DNA of 13,516 bases from Stigonema sp964246695 (GCA_964246695.1 CAXTSI010000229.1:1-13516); one strand, 5' to 3'; numbered from the stretch's first letter, positions 7,272 to 13,440 are shown. Notes: generated by a model from the letters alone, not told the origin. A program made the numbers and translations.

Positions 7272-7517
7272 CTATTTAAACCACAGACGCTCTTGTTGGG
7301 GCACAAAATTGTTGTGCCCCAGATGATGTGGTCTATTTACCGTAATTGCTGTAAGTTGTTGTTGACCAGTTTTTCGGTTTATTGGAAGTTTTTTGCTGGA
7401 GCATCTTATCTCCCTCAAAATCTGCAAGCAATATGCACTTAGTTCAATGCTAGAGGCTTGCTTCCACTTGATAGCTACCTCTTTCCTCATCTCCACATTA
7501 ACTCGGACAAGTGTCAT
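7272..7517 (-). CDS. Small protein, 81 aa, N-terminus possibly ribbon-helix-helix-like
   Basis: Minus-strand ORF with AGGG seven bases before the ATG once the intervening bases are counted. Residues 2-10 (TLVRVNVEM) could be a beta strand, 11-24 (RKEVAIKWKQASSI) a first helix, and 26-38 (LSAYCLQILREIR) a second, the order seen in ribbon-helix-helix DNA-binding proteins and antitoxins; this is visual pattern matching, not a confirmed domain. The last 16 residues are encoded by a palindromic repeat (hairpin 7298-7320), so the original C-terminus may have been replaced by repeat insertion. A pair of 22-bp direct repeats 57-120 bp upstream of the start could be an operator. No toxin partner was recognised unless the 93-aa ORF downstream serves as one. 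Confidence 0.4.
   Translation of the reverse strand: MTLVRVNVEMRKEVAIKWKQASSIELSAYCLQILREIRCSSKKLPINRKTGQQQLTAITVNRPHHLGHNNFVPQQERLWFK
7298..7320. repeat. Strong hairpin GGGGCACAA/TTGTGCCCC
   Basis: A perfect 9-bp stem with a 5-nt loop (AATTG). It sits inside the 3' part of the 81-aa minus-strand ORF and resembles palindromes dispersed through cyanobacterial intergenic DNA. There is no T-run directly after the stem on either strand. Confidence 0.65.
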
Positions 7518-7573
7518 AAATGCACCCTAATAAACTCGATATGTGCAGATTGTATCAGAACCAAAAATTTACG

Positions 7574-7638
7574 TATCAGTGTATTTGCGGAAATATTTTA
7601 AAACTGGAAATTAGTCTATCAGTGTATTTGCAGAAATA
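7574..7638. repeat. 22-bp direct repeat, two copies, 43-bp period
   Basis: Copies at 7574-7595 and 7617-7638 share TATCAGTGTATTTGC, one A/G difference, then GAAATA (21 of 22 identical). The period is 43 bp, about four helical turns, so both copies would face the same side of DNA. The position just upstream of the 81-aa minus-strand gene fits an operator, though a simple duplication is equally possible. Confidence 0.65.
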
Positions 7639-7894
7639 AATCTGTTCCTGGATTACGCGCGATCGCACTTCACTTTTCCAGTCAGTACTCTGTAACGCTA
7701 TTTATCAAGTAATGGTGCAAGATCTTCACTCTCATCTAGGCATCCAGGTCAAGGGAATCTTTGCTTTCACTCTTCTATTTTTGCGTAAATGGCTTCAAAA
7801 TAGTTGCTTTTTTTATGTTTACGTAACTATTTTTATACTAAATTTAAATAAATAAGTTTGTAACAATTAAATCAATAGCAAATGTGCAAAAAGT

Positions 7895-7902
7895 AGAGGA
7901 GG
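7895..7902 (+). promoter_or_regulatory. Very strong Shine-Dalgarno for the 27-aa ORF
   Basis: AGAGGAGG is followed by exactly 7 bases before GTG at 7910. It is the closest match to anti-SD in the window and the main reason to consider the following tiny ORF real. Confidence 0.55.
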
Positions 7903-7909
7903 TATAAAA

Positions 7910-7993
7910 GTGTGGCGTTGGTTTTTAAATCGCTTGCATCGCTCGAATCCTAATAAAGTAGGCAAAAAAGAGATTATGCCTCTAATGGGTTAA
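7910..7993 (+). CDS. Possible 27-aa basic Trp-rich small protein or leader peptide
   Basis: GTG-initiated ORF reading MWRWFLNRLHRSNPNK then VGKKEIMPLMG, preceded by an excellent Shine-Dalgarno (AGAGGAGG, spacing 7). The first ten residues form an amphipathic, cationic Trp/Phe/Leu/Arg patch, as in membrane-binding small proteins; the rest is basic. It is followed by an AT-rich region with a perfect palindrome and, 205 bp on, the methyltransferase start. It could be a stand-alone small protein or a leader peptide. Not recognised as a known family; a chance ORF remains possible given its length. Confidence 0.4.
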   Translation: MWRWFLNRLHRSNPNKVGKKEIMPLMG

Positions 7994-8061
7994 TGTGGAT
8001 ATCACTGGTAATAACTAGTTATTTTTATTGCTAGTTGATATTTAATTATCAGTAATAAAAG

Positions 8062-8079
8062 TACTATTAGTTAATAGTA
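8062..8079. promoter_or_regulatory. Perfect 18-bp palindrome upstream of methyltransferase
   Basis: TACTATTAGTTAATAGTA consists of 8-bp perfect arms around GT. A second small hairpin (TAGGT-TTTG-ACCTA, 8080-8093) follows directly. The position 120 bp before the methyltransferase start suits an operator, but AT-rich palindromes are common by chance. Confidence 0.35.
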
Positions 8080-8198
8080 TAGGTTTTGACCTAATAACTG
8101 AAACATCGCAGTACCTGAAATTAGTAAAAACGGCTATGGATGGAGCCAATACCCTTCGGTTAAGGTTAAGATACTCATCAACGCCCCCAATCTTATTG

Positions 8199-8951
8199 AT
8201 GAACATCTCCAACGAAGAGCGACAGTATGCACCAGCAACACTGCGCAACCGTGAGCCTATCCTTGAGGTGCTTTTACGAGTCCTGCCCCCCACAGGCACT
8301 GTTTTGGAAGTAGCAAGTGGTACTGGCGAACATGCCATCTTTTTTGCCCCACGTCTGAGTCCTCGAAAATGGCTACCCTCCGACCTCAATCCGCAATCAC
8401 GTGCTAGCATTGCTGCATGGTCTGCATACAATCCATGTGAAAATCTTTATCCACCTATTGACCTTGATGTTTGTACCCCAATTTGGTCAGTGGAGGAGCA
8501 TATTCAACGGCAGTTTAGATCGGCGGAAGCTACAGTATCTGCCTCCCCAGCGTGGCGAGATGGTGATGATTTGAAACGGTCGCCAATCACAGCCATAGTT
8601 AACATAAATATGATTCACATTTCCCCGTGGTCAGCAAGCCTTGGATTAATGGCAGGTGCTAGTCGCATTCTCCCACCAGGTGGTATTCTCTATTTGTACG
8701 GTCCATTTAAAAAGGGCGGAAAACACACCGCGCCAAGTAATGAGGCTTTTGACGAAGCCCTACGCGCACAAAACCCAGAGTGGGGTATACGTGACCTCGA
8801 AGATGTTGTGACAGCAGCTAGTACACAACACCTCAATTTGCTTGACACTTACCAAATGCCAGCAAATAATCTTTCTGTAGTCTTTCAACGCGCTGGAGAA
8901 CCTACCCCAAACACCTCGATGCGATCCGTCCCAACGAACATCATGCCGTGA
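8199..8951 (+). CDS. SAM-dependent methyltransferase, DUF938 family
   Basis: A 250-residue class I methyltransferase of the DUF938 type (relatives include animal METTL26); substrate unknown, cytoplasmic. Seen: family N-terminus QYAPATLRNREPILEVLLRVLPP (about 9-31), SAM motif I VLEVASGTGEHA (35-46), acidic residue of SDLNP (D62), family motif NINMIHISPW, then GGILYLYGPFKKGG and an LLDTYQMPANNLSVVF ending. The ATG at 8199 is chosen because homologues begin just before QYAPAT; an in-frame ATG at 8136 adds 21 residues with no family resemblance. Neither start has a clear Shine-Dalgarno. The segment between the LDV motif and NINMIHISPW is longer than the minimal family form and the C-terminal 19 residues after VVFQR look like an extra tail. 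The gene is followed by a repeat with strong hairpins. Confidence 0.87.
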   Translation: MNISNEERQYAPATLRNREPILEVLLRVLPPTGTVLEVASGTGEHAIFFAPRLSPRKWLPSDLNPQSRASIAAWSAYNPCENLYPPIDLDVCTPIWSVEEHIQRQFRSAEATVSASPAWRDGDDLKRSPITAIVNINMIHISPWSASLGLMAGASRILPPGGILYLYGPFKKGGKHTAPSNEAFDEALRAQNPEWGIRDLEDVVTAASTQHLNLLDTYQMPANNLSVVFQRAGEPTPNTSMRSVPTNIMP

Positions 8952-9008
8952 GCGATCGCCGGATGGTTTGCTTGACAATACCTCAAGAATTCACCCACGA
9001 TAGCGAGT

Positions 9009-9142
9009 TATATCACGTCCGCTTAACTTAAGAACCTCTCCCCCAACCCCTCCCCTAATAGGGGAGGGGAGACTTTGACGCAAGTCAAAGGCGGGTTGAA
9101 GGTAGGACTTAAATGATGAGTGATTAACCGGACTTAATATTA
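9009..9142. repeat. MITE-like repeat, GTCCGGTTAA family, copy 2, with internal hairpins
   Basis: The left end TATATCACGTCCGCTTAA (9009-9026) matches the right end of the 3838-3902 element at 17 of 18 positions (reverse complement). The right end (9113-9133) matches 3846-3866 at 19 of 21 as reverse complement. The copies differ inside: this one carries a CCCCTCCCC hairpin and a GNRA-loop hairpin. It separates two convergent genes. Confidence 0.65.
9047..9090. terminator. Tandem hairpins, possible bidirectional transcription barrier
   Basis: CCCCTCCCC (9047-9055) pairs perfectly with GGGGAGGGG (9061-9069) across TAATA; three bases on, CTTTGAC (9073-9079) pairs with GTCAAAG (9084-9090) around a GCAA loop of the stable GNRA class. 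Located between the convergent methyltransferase and DUF411 genes, the pair could stop transcription from both sides, but no T-run follows. Confidence 0.45.
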
Positions 9143-9173
9143 CCTCACAAATCAAGGTTTTTACGGATATATA

Positions 9174-9791
9174 TCAATAAAATAGATACTTATTAAATAC
9201 CGCAACTTTGCTTTTGCGATCAAAGGAAAACACAGTAAAGGGGTCTTTTTGATTCCCTATCTCCATACCGGGCGTGCCTACAGGCATTTGGGGAACTGAT
9301 AAGCCGAGCAAATTTGGTGAGTGTGTAAGCAAACGTTTAATGTCATCTGCTGGTACGTGCCCTTCAATGACGTATCCGTTAATAATTGCTGTGTGGCAAG
9401 ATTGCAAGTTATCGGGTACGTTGTACTTTTGTTTGACTACCTCGATATCAGGTGTGGGAAAGTCTTTGATTTCAAAACCTTGTGCCTTTAAATGGTCCAT
9501 CCATCCGCCACAACAACTACAGTCGGGACTGCGATACACAGTGGCAGTTGGCGCTGTTGGTTTTAATGCTATCTGTTTATCCTGAATGCGCTTAGTCATA
9601 CTTGCCAGTGGAGTATTGACTGCAACAGAAGTTGGGACTCCAGCTTCAGCATTACTCACAGGAGTATTGCTTGCCCATATGCCCAATACTCCTGCCGTTA
9701 GACAAATCATTACCACTACTTTAACAGCAACACGTACCACGATGGGACGCAAAAATTTTTGCCACCAATAAATAAATTGTTTCTGTGACAT
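9174..9791 (-). CDS. DUF411 / CopG-type periplasmic copper-binding protein
   Basis: A 205-residue protein with an N-terminal membrane segment or signal anchor (about 17-40, VVRVAVKVVVMICLTAGVLGIWA) and a DUF411 domain at 84-185. Seen: VYRSPDCSCCGGWMDHL (C91, C93, C94), QSCHTAIINGYVIEGHVPADDIKRLL (C132, H133, H145) and GLSVPQMPVGTPGME (M169, M176), the cysteine, histidine and methionine set typical of the family. DUF411 proteins of the bacterial CopG type bind copper in the periplasm and belong to copper-resistance systems, so a role in copper detoxification is likely. It is about 50 residues longer than the compact domain because of the anchor and linker. The start ATG has a weak Shine-Dalgarno; an inverted TAGGACTTA repeat lies 12 bp upstream. 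The multicopper oxidase at 4053 is the plausible functional partner. Confidence 0.88.
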   Translation of the reverse strand: MSQKQFIYWWQKFLRPIVVRVAVKVVVMICLTAGVLGIWASNTPVSNAEAGVPTSVAVNTPLASMTKRIQDKQIALKPTAPTATVYRSPDCSCCGGWMDHLKAQGFEIKDFPTPDIEVVKQKYNVPDNLQSCHTAIINGYVIEGHVPADDIKRLLTHSPNLLGLSVPQMPVGTPGMEIGNQKDPFTVFSFDRKSKVAVFNKYLFY

Positions 9792-10028
9792 TTGAGAATA
9801 ACTAAGTCCTATAAAGCAAAAGCAATGGCTTACCAGTCCTTATAATTGTAAACTATCGCTTCGGTCTTGTCGGTCTAAGACTTAATCTGTGGAGGTGGTG
9901 TGGCGATCGCTTCAAGACAAGGATTAAGGATTTGTCATTATTCACTATTAAGTGCGATCACCTATTTTTTCTCTCGCCAAAGTATATAAGTAAATTCAAA
10001 GCTGCCATCATTTAACTAAAATTTTACC

Positions 10029-10057
10029 TTACCTTCACCATTTTCCATCACTATAAT
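10029..10057 (+). promoter_or_regulatory. Candidate sigma-70 promoter for the repeat protein
   Basis: A perfect -10 box TATAAT (10052-10057) lies 17 bp after TTACCT (10029-10034), a weak -35 box. Transcription would begin near 10064, giving an approximately 30-nt leader that includes the Shine-Dalgarno. Confidence 0.45.
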
Positions 10058-10080
10058 TAAGGGCTGCAACTAAATGAGTG

Positions 10081-10086
10081 AAGGAG
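10081..10086 (+). promoter_or_regulatory. Shine-Dalgarno deciding the start at 10095
   Basis: AAGGAG is followed by 8 bases before ATG at 10095. The in-frame upstream ATG at 10074 precedes this site and has none of its own, so the shorter form is preferred. Confidence 0.65.
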
Positions 10087-10094
10087 TAAATTTT

Positions 10095-11468
10095 ATGACA
10101 TGGCTGAAAAAGTTTTCCATAGCGACAATAATTTTAACGGTATTTATCGCTATGACGGCATCTATCACTATGGGAATAGTATCCGAAGCACAAGAGGTTG
10201 AAGCTGCTAGCTTTAGTTTTACAAAAGTTATTGATATTGATACCGATATCTCTATAGCAGATGGCACGAGAGACTTTAGCTTAAACCCCAAGCACTTACC
10301 TGTTTTCCCTGTTCCCACACTAAATGATCGAAGTGTAGCGTTTTCAAGCTATGGCGACTCAGATTTGCAACAAGGTATTTACGTAAAGACTGGTGATTCA
10401 TTAAACGTAATTGCCGATGGCAATACACCTATTCCTAATGATACAGGAAACTTTTACACTCTTAATGAGCCAACATTCAACAATGACAGTGTAGCGTTTA
10501 AAGGCTTTGGAGTTACAGTTTCTCCAGAGGGTGGAATTATATATACTCAAGAAGGTATCTACACCAACCTAGACGGGACGCTCTCGTCAATTGCCGATCG
10601 CAATACGCCAATACCGGGCGGCACAGGAAACTTCGTCTTTTTCGAGCAGCCAACACTTAAGAATGGAAGTGTAGCGTTTATAGCCTCTGGATCTGAAGGA
10701 CAAGGGATCTATACAAATCTAGGCGGTGTACTTTCAGCAGTTGCCGATCGCAATACGCCGATAGCGGGCGGCACAGGAAACTTCGAGTCTTTTGAGGGAC
10801 CTGTTATAGACGATGAAAGTATAGCGTTTTTAGGTTCTAGAGGTTTTCAGAAGTTTTTTCAACAAGGTATTTACATAAAAGCTGGCGATTCATTAAACGT
10901 AATTGCTGATTCTAACACACCTATTCCTGGTGGTACAGGCAACTTCACAGGTTTCGATGCACCTGCCCTAAAAAATGGAAGTGTAGTATTCAAAGGTTTT
11001 GGGCATCCTGAGCAAGGAAAAAGACCGCAACAAGAAGGTATTTACACTAACTTAAATGGTTCTCTCTCCGTAGTTGCCGATCGCAACACACCTATTCCTG
11101 GTGGTGTAGGCAACTTTAGGAGTTTCGGTATTGGTACTCCTGCTATAGATAACGGAAATGTCGCATTTATCGGTTACGGAGACTCACAAGGTATTTACAC
11201 AACCCTTGGCGGTTCATTGACAAAAGTCATTGATAACGACGATTCTTTAGACGGCAAAACTCTGAGTTCTTCTAATTTTAGTTCAGCAACTCTTGGACTT
11301 GAAGGTCTTCGCGGCAATCAAATCGCCTTTTATGCAGAATTTACCGATGGTTCGCGAGATATCTACATTGCCACTCTTAACCCAACTTCCACCCCTGAAT
11401 CTATGACGATGTTGGGTGTGTTGTCTGTTGGTGCTTTAAGTGTAGGTTCAGCATTGAATTCGCGTTAA
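10095..11468 (+). CDS. Secreted tandem-repeat protein with degenerate PEP-CTERM tail
   Basis: A 457-residue extracytoplasmic protein. The N-terminus MTWLKKFSIATIILTVFIAMTASI is a signal peptide ending near the EAQEVEAA region. The body has at least five repeats of about 48-60 residues built on GIYT-N-GxLxxxADRNTPIPGG(T)GNFxxF followed by xxxSVAFxGxG, with partial units at both ends, suggesting a beta-propeller-like fold. The C-terminus STPESMTMLGVLSVGALSVGSALNSR resembles a PEP-CTERM sorting signal (PEP replaced by PES, hydrophobic helix, short polar end with one Arg), as known from cyanobacterial variants; cleavage and surface display by an exosortase-type system would follow, but no exosortase is in the window. 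Function is unknown. The start is set by AAGGAG upstream. Confidence 0.8.
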   Translation: MTWLKKFSIATIILTVFIAMTASITMGIVSEAQEVEAASFSFTKVIDIDTDISIADGTRDFSLNPKHLPVFPVPTLNDRSVAFSSYGDSDLQQGIYVKTGDSLNVIADGNTPIPNDTGNFYTLNEPTFNNDSVAFKGFGVTVSPEGGIIYTQEGIYTNLDGTLSSIADRNTPIPGGTGNFVFFEQPTLKNGSVAFIASGSEGQGIYTNLGGVLSAVADRNTPIAGGTGNFESFEGPVIDDESIAFLGSRGFQKFFQQGIYIKAGDSLNVIADSNTPIPGGTGNFTGFDAPALKNGSVVFKGFGHPEQGKRPQQEGIYTNLNGSLSVVADRNTPIPGGVGNFRSFGIGTPAIDNGNVAFIGYGDSQGIYTTLGGSLTKVIDNDDSLDGKTLSSSNFSSATLGLEGLRGNQIAFYAEFTDGSRDIYIATLNPTSTPESMTMLGVLSVGALSVGSALNSR

Positions 11469-11527
11469 GTAGGTAGGCACTGCACTGGGGGACATCTGTC
11501 AAGTCGCTATCTCCCTGCTCGTAATTG

Positions 11528-11694
11528 ATAATTCGTAATTCGTAATTATTACCCCATGCATAAATGCATTCGCAAGTAGTAAAGATGCAACGCATTTTTT
11601 TTCTTTTTCATAATCCAAAGTTGGGGGAACTTGTACCCTTAATGAATTAATTGTTCATTAATTTAGTAATTTTTAATTACGAATTACGAATTAT
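11528..11694. repeat. Inverted-repeat element built of ACGAATT tandem units
   Basis: Arms of 21 bp (11528-11548 and 11674-11694) are exact reverse complements and each consists of tandem TAATTACGA-type units. The 125-bp interior is AT-rich and non-coding. The element may be a MITE or a pair of short tandem repeat tracts in opposite orientation. Confidence 0.65.
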
Positions 11695-11701
11695 TCGGTA
11701 A

Positions 11702-11973
11702 TTCAATGCGATTACGCTCTCTGGGCTAGCAGTCGCAAAGACAATCACCACACTAACATGGGAAAGTTTGCTCTTTGCACAAGCAGAGGCTTATGCACTT
11801 ACGGAGAATGCCTTACAAACGTCCCAGAAACTCGCCCATTGGAACCAAAACTTTATATCCGTTTTTGTCAAAACTTGTCTCCAATTCCTAGCTTGACTTA
11901 GTTTGCTAGCCCACAAGTTAGAGTTGTAGTAGCACAAGTGCAAGCGATCGCGAGGTTTCTAGAGTTTAGCTGA
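11702..11973 (+). pseudogene. Start-less, frameshifted coding remnant
   Basis: From 11702 a frame stays open for 64 codons to TGA at 11894 without an ATG, beginning directly after the inverted-repeat arm that ends at 11694. Its product contains ITLSGLAVAKTITTLTWE and ends in FVKTCLQFLA, a protein-like, helix-rich composition. Past the TGA, another frame (11905-11973) continues with ASPQVRVVVAQVQAIARFLE before a stop. The pair reads like the 3' end of a gene truncated by the repeat and broken by a frameshift. The parent family is not recognised; chance open frame is the alternative. Confidence 0.4.
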
Positions 11974-12054
11974 ACCAGTTTTCATATTTTTCTAAATTCA
12001 TAGCTATAAAATTACACTAAGTAAACCTAAGTAGAGTAAACTAGGCTAAGAGCT

Positions 12055-12273
12055 TCAGCACTTTGACGATTGGTGAACCTCGGTCTTACCATTGTTTTGG
12101 ATCACAACAGAGTGCTGGCACTGCTGCTGTTGACTGCCATTGTCGTTGCTATATTGTTCAACCTGGGTTGTCTGCCGTTGCTGCGTCACTTGTGGCGCTG
12201 AACAAGCGCTCAGATTTAGAACAAAAAGAGTGGACAAAGCAAAAAATGAAATAAATTTGCACATAGTTGACAT
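12055..12273 (-). CDS. Small Gln-rich lipoprotein, 69-72 aa
   Basis: Minus-strand gene for a precursor with a signal peptide (KFISFFALSTLFVLNLSAC) ending in lipobox LSAC; Cys24 would be acylated, leaving a 49-residue mature lipoprotein. The mature part is Gln- and Asn-rich (QVTQQRQTTQVEQ, GSQQQQCQH) with two further Cys (C52, C72) that could form a disulfide. Two starts are possible: ATG at 12273, only 2 bases from GGAG (12276-12279), and ATG at 12264 (M4) with an 11-base spacing; the second has the more realistic geometry, and M5-equivalent numbering shifts by three. It is divergent from the HD-domain gene. Function unknown; no family was recognised beyond lipoprotein. Confidence 0.65.
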   Translation of the reverse strand: MSTMCKFISFFALSTLFVLNLSACSAPQVTQQRQTTQVEQYSNDNGSQQQQCQHSVVIQNNGKTEVHQSSKC

Positions 12274-12299
12274 TGCTCCAAAGATGCTTTTGAGAGTGT

Positions 12300-12362
12300 G
12301 TTCTTGTGCAGCAAGCGCACTAAGAACTGAACTGCAAAAAATGGTATAGCAATTAACTATAC
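12300..12362. promoter_or_regulatory. Inverted repeats in the divergent promoter region
   Basis: GTTCTTGTGC (12300-12309) is mirrored by GCACTAAGAAC (12317-12327) with one extra base, and GTATAG...CTATAC (12344-12362) forms a second dyad. Both lie between the minus-strand lipoprotein and the plus-strand HD gene, where an operator serving both would sit. No sigma-70 promoter with good spacing was identified. Confidence 0.35.
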
Positions 12363-12471
12363 TTATTTTTAAGTTAATTAATTAGTTACATAAAGCTACA
12401 AAATCAAATTGCCGCATTCCGGATTTGGCTCAAACATTTTTTCACCAGTAAATTTTCCCATAAATGCTACC

Positions 12472-13431
12472 GTGAATATCCTCAACCAAGTAGTGAAATT
12501 GGTCGGTTACACTAGAGCCGGGAAGAGTCAAGCAATACCAGTAACTATTATGTTCAATGCCACTGAAATTTTAATTGATGCTTTTGTAAATCAAATTCGG
12601 GAAGGCTACCGTCGCAGCTACGGTTGTTTAAAGACTGATTACCAGGACATCATCGCTTGGGCTGGCAATATGGCTTTAGAAAACATTGCCAATAGTGACG
12701 CCCTGTATCACAATGTTGAACACTCTATTTTAGTCACCCTCGTTGGACAGGAAATTTTACGCGGCAAACACATCCGCGATGGTGGTGTTTCTAGCGAAGA
12801 CTGGTTACATTGTATCATTTCCTTGTTGGGTCATGATATTGGCTATGTCAAGGGAGTTTGCCGCCAAGACCGCGAGTCAGAAAGCTTTTATGCTACTGGT
12901 AAAGATGAGGGTATGATTTCTCTGCCTCCCGGAGCATCTGATGCTAGTCTTACACCTTATCATGTTGATAGAGCTAAACTTTTCATCGATGAGCGTTTTG
13001 GTGGTCATAAGTTGCTAGATACTGAGGTGATCAAGAGCAATATTGAATTAACTCGATTTCCAGTGCCTGCGGCAGAAGATCATCAAGATACAAATAGTTT
13101 TGCAGGCTTAGTGCGTGCTGCTGATTTGATCGGACAACTAAGCGATCCGCGTTACTTGAAGAAAATTACTTCTTTGTTCTACGAATTTGAAGAAACTGGA
13201 ATGAATAAAGTCCTCGGTTATAAAACTCCTGCAGATTTACGCAAGAACTATGCTAGGTTCTACTGGAACGGGGTTTATCCGTATATCAAAGATGGACTAC
13301 GTTACCTGTCCCTAACACAACAGGGAAAACAAATTATTGCCAATCTCTATTCAAATGTCTTTGTAGTAGAACACGAAAAACCTCAGGAAGAGTCATTAGA
13401 AAGCAGTCAGCGCTTAGCAATCAGCAGTTAG
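12472..13431 (+). CDS. HD-domain metal-dependent phosphohydrolase
   Basis: A 319-residue cytoplasmic protein with an HD-type metal-dependent phosphohydrolase domain. Seen from the GTG start: YHNVEHSILVTLVG (H80, H84), LLGHDIGYVKG (the HD pair H121, D122) and VRAADLIGQLSD (D218), the arrangement of metal ligands in this superfamily, which hydrolyses phosphoesters such as nucleotides or cyclic nucleotides; the actual substrate is unknown. The C-terminal 15 residues after VVEHEK are polar and variable-looking. The start is uncertain: the open frame extends to a TTG at 12409 (21 more residues) but that stretch has no protein-like character, while GTG at 12472 comes just before the conserved-looking KLVGYTRAGKSQAIPVTIMF. 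Neither has a clear Shine-Dalgarno. The gene is divergent from the lipoprotein. Confidence 0.85.
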   Translation: MNILNQVVKLVGYTRAGKSQAIPVTIMFNATEILIDAFVNQIREGYRRSYGCLKTDYQDIIAWAGNMALENIANSDALYHNVEHSILVTLVGQEILRGKHIRDGGVSSEDWLHCIISLLGHDIGYVKGVCRQDRESESFYATGKDEGMISLPPGASDASLTPYHVDRAKLFIDERFGGHKLLDTEVIKSNIELTRFPVPAAEDHQDTNSFAGLVRAADLIGQLSDPRYLKKITSLFYEFEETGMNKVLGYKTPADLRKNYARFYWNGVYPYIKDGLRYLSLTQQGKQIIANLYSNVFVVEHEKPQEESLESSQRLAISS

Positions 13432-13440
13432 CTAGCTAAC

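Larger units (their letters stand above)
7205..7517 (-). other. Possible two-gene minus-strand transcription unit boundary
   Basis: The 81-aa ORF (7272-7517) and the 93-aa ORF (6930-7211) follow each other on the minus strand with a 60-bp gap containing the AAGGAG of the second. The spacing allows co-transcription. A strong hairpin (7298-7320) near the end of the first ORF would attenuate or protect such a transcript. This is inference from geometry only. Confidence 0.25.
7518..7909. other. AT-rich intergenic region with a 22-bp direct repeat
   Basis: This 392-bp spacer separates the divergent 81-aa ORF (minus) and 27-aa ORF (plus). It holds the 22-bp direct repeat at 7574 and 7617, a HIP1 octamer at 7659, and a TATACT at 7834-7839 that could be a -10 box for the plus-strand ORF, without a well-spaced -35 box. 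No further gene was seen. Confidence 0.55.
9792..10094. other. Divergent intergenic region
   Basis: This spacer separates the minus-strand DUF411 gene from the plus-strand repeat protein. It contains an inverted TAGGACTTA copy (9803-9811), a HIP1 site (9903-9910) and the promoter candidate at 10029-10057. No additional gene was seen. Confidence 0.5.
11469..12054. other. Intergenic region with inverted repeat and gene remnant
   Basis: This 586-bp spacer holds a perfect 21-bp inverted repeat (11528-11548 and 11674-11694), a short ATGCAT-based palindrome (11556-11569), T-rich stretches and a likely decayed coding fragment (11702-11973). It ends with AT-rich imperfect repeats of CTAAGTAAAC type (12017-12050). 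No intact gene was seen. Confidence 0.6.

Noticed and set aside
7574..7638. CRISPR array
   Set aside because: Only two direct-repeat copies, no dyad in the repeat, and no cas gene nearby.
8136..8198. Upstream ATG extending the methyltransferase by 21 residues
   Set aside because: The extension lacks resemblance to the family and has no ribosome-binding site; the ATG at 8199 fits the usual N-terminus.
8042..8431. 129-codon minus-strand ORF
   Set aside because: It overlaps the antisense of the conserved methyltransferase N-terminus and has no family resemblance.
10074..10094. Upstream ATG of the tandem-repeat protein
   Set aside because: The AAGGAG lies after this ATG and 8 bases before the next one, and the signal peptide is more regular from 10095.
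12063..12349. Two plus-strand ORFs opposite the lipoprotein gene
   Set aside because: They are antisense shadows of the lipoprotein gene, which has a clear signal peptide and lipobox.
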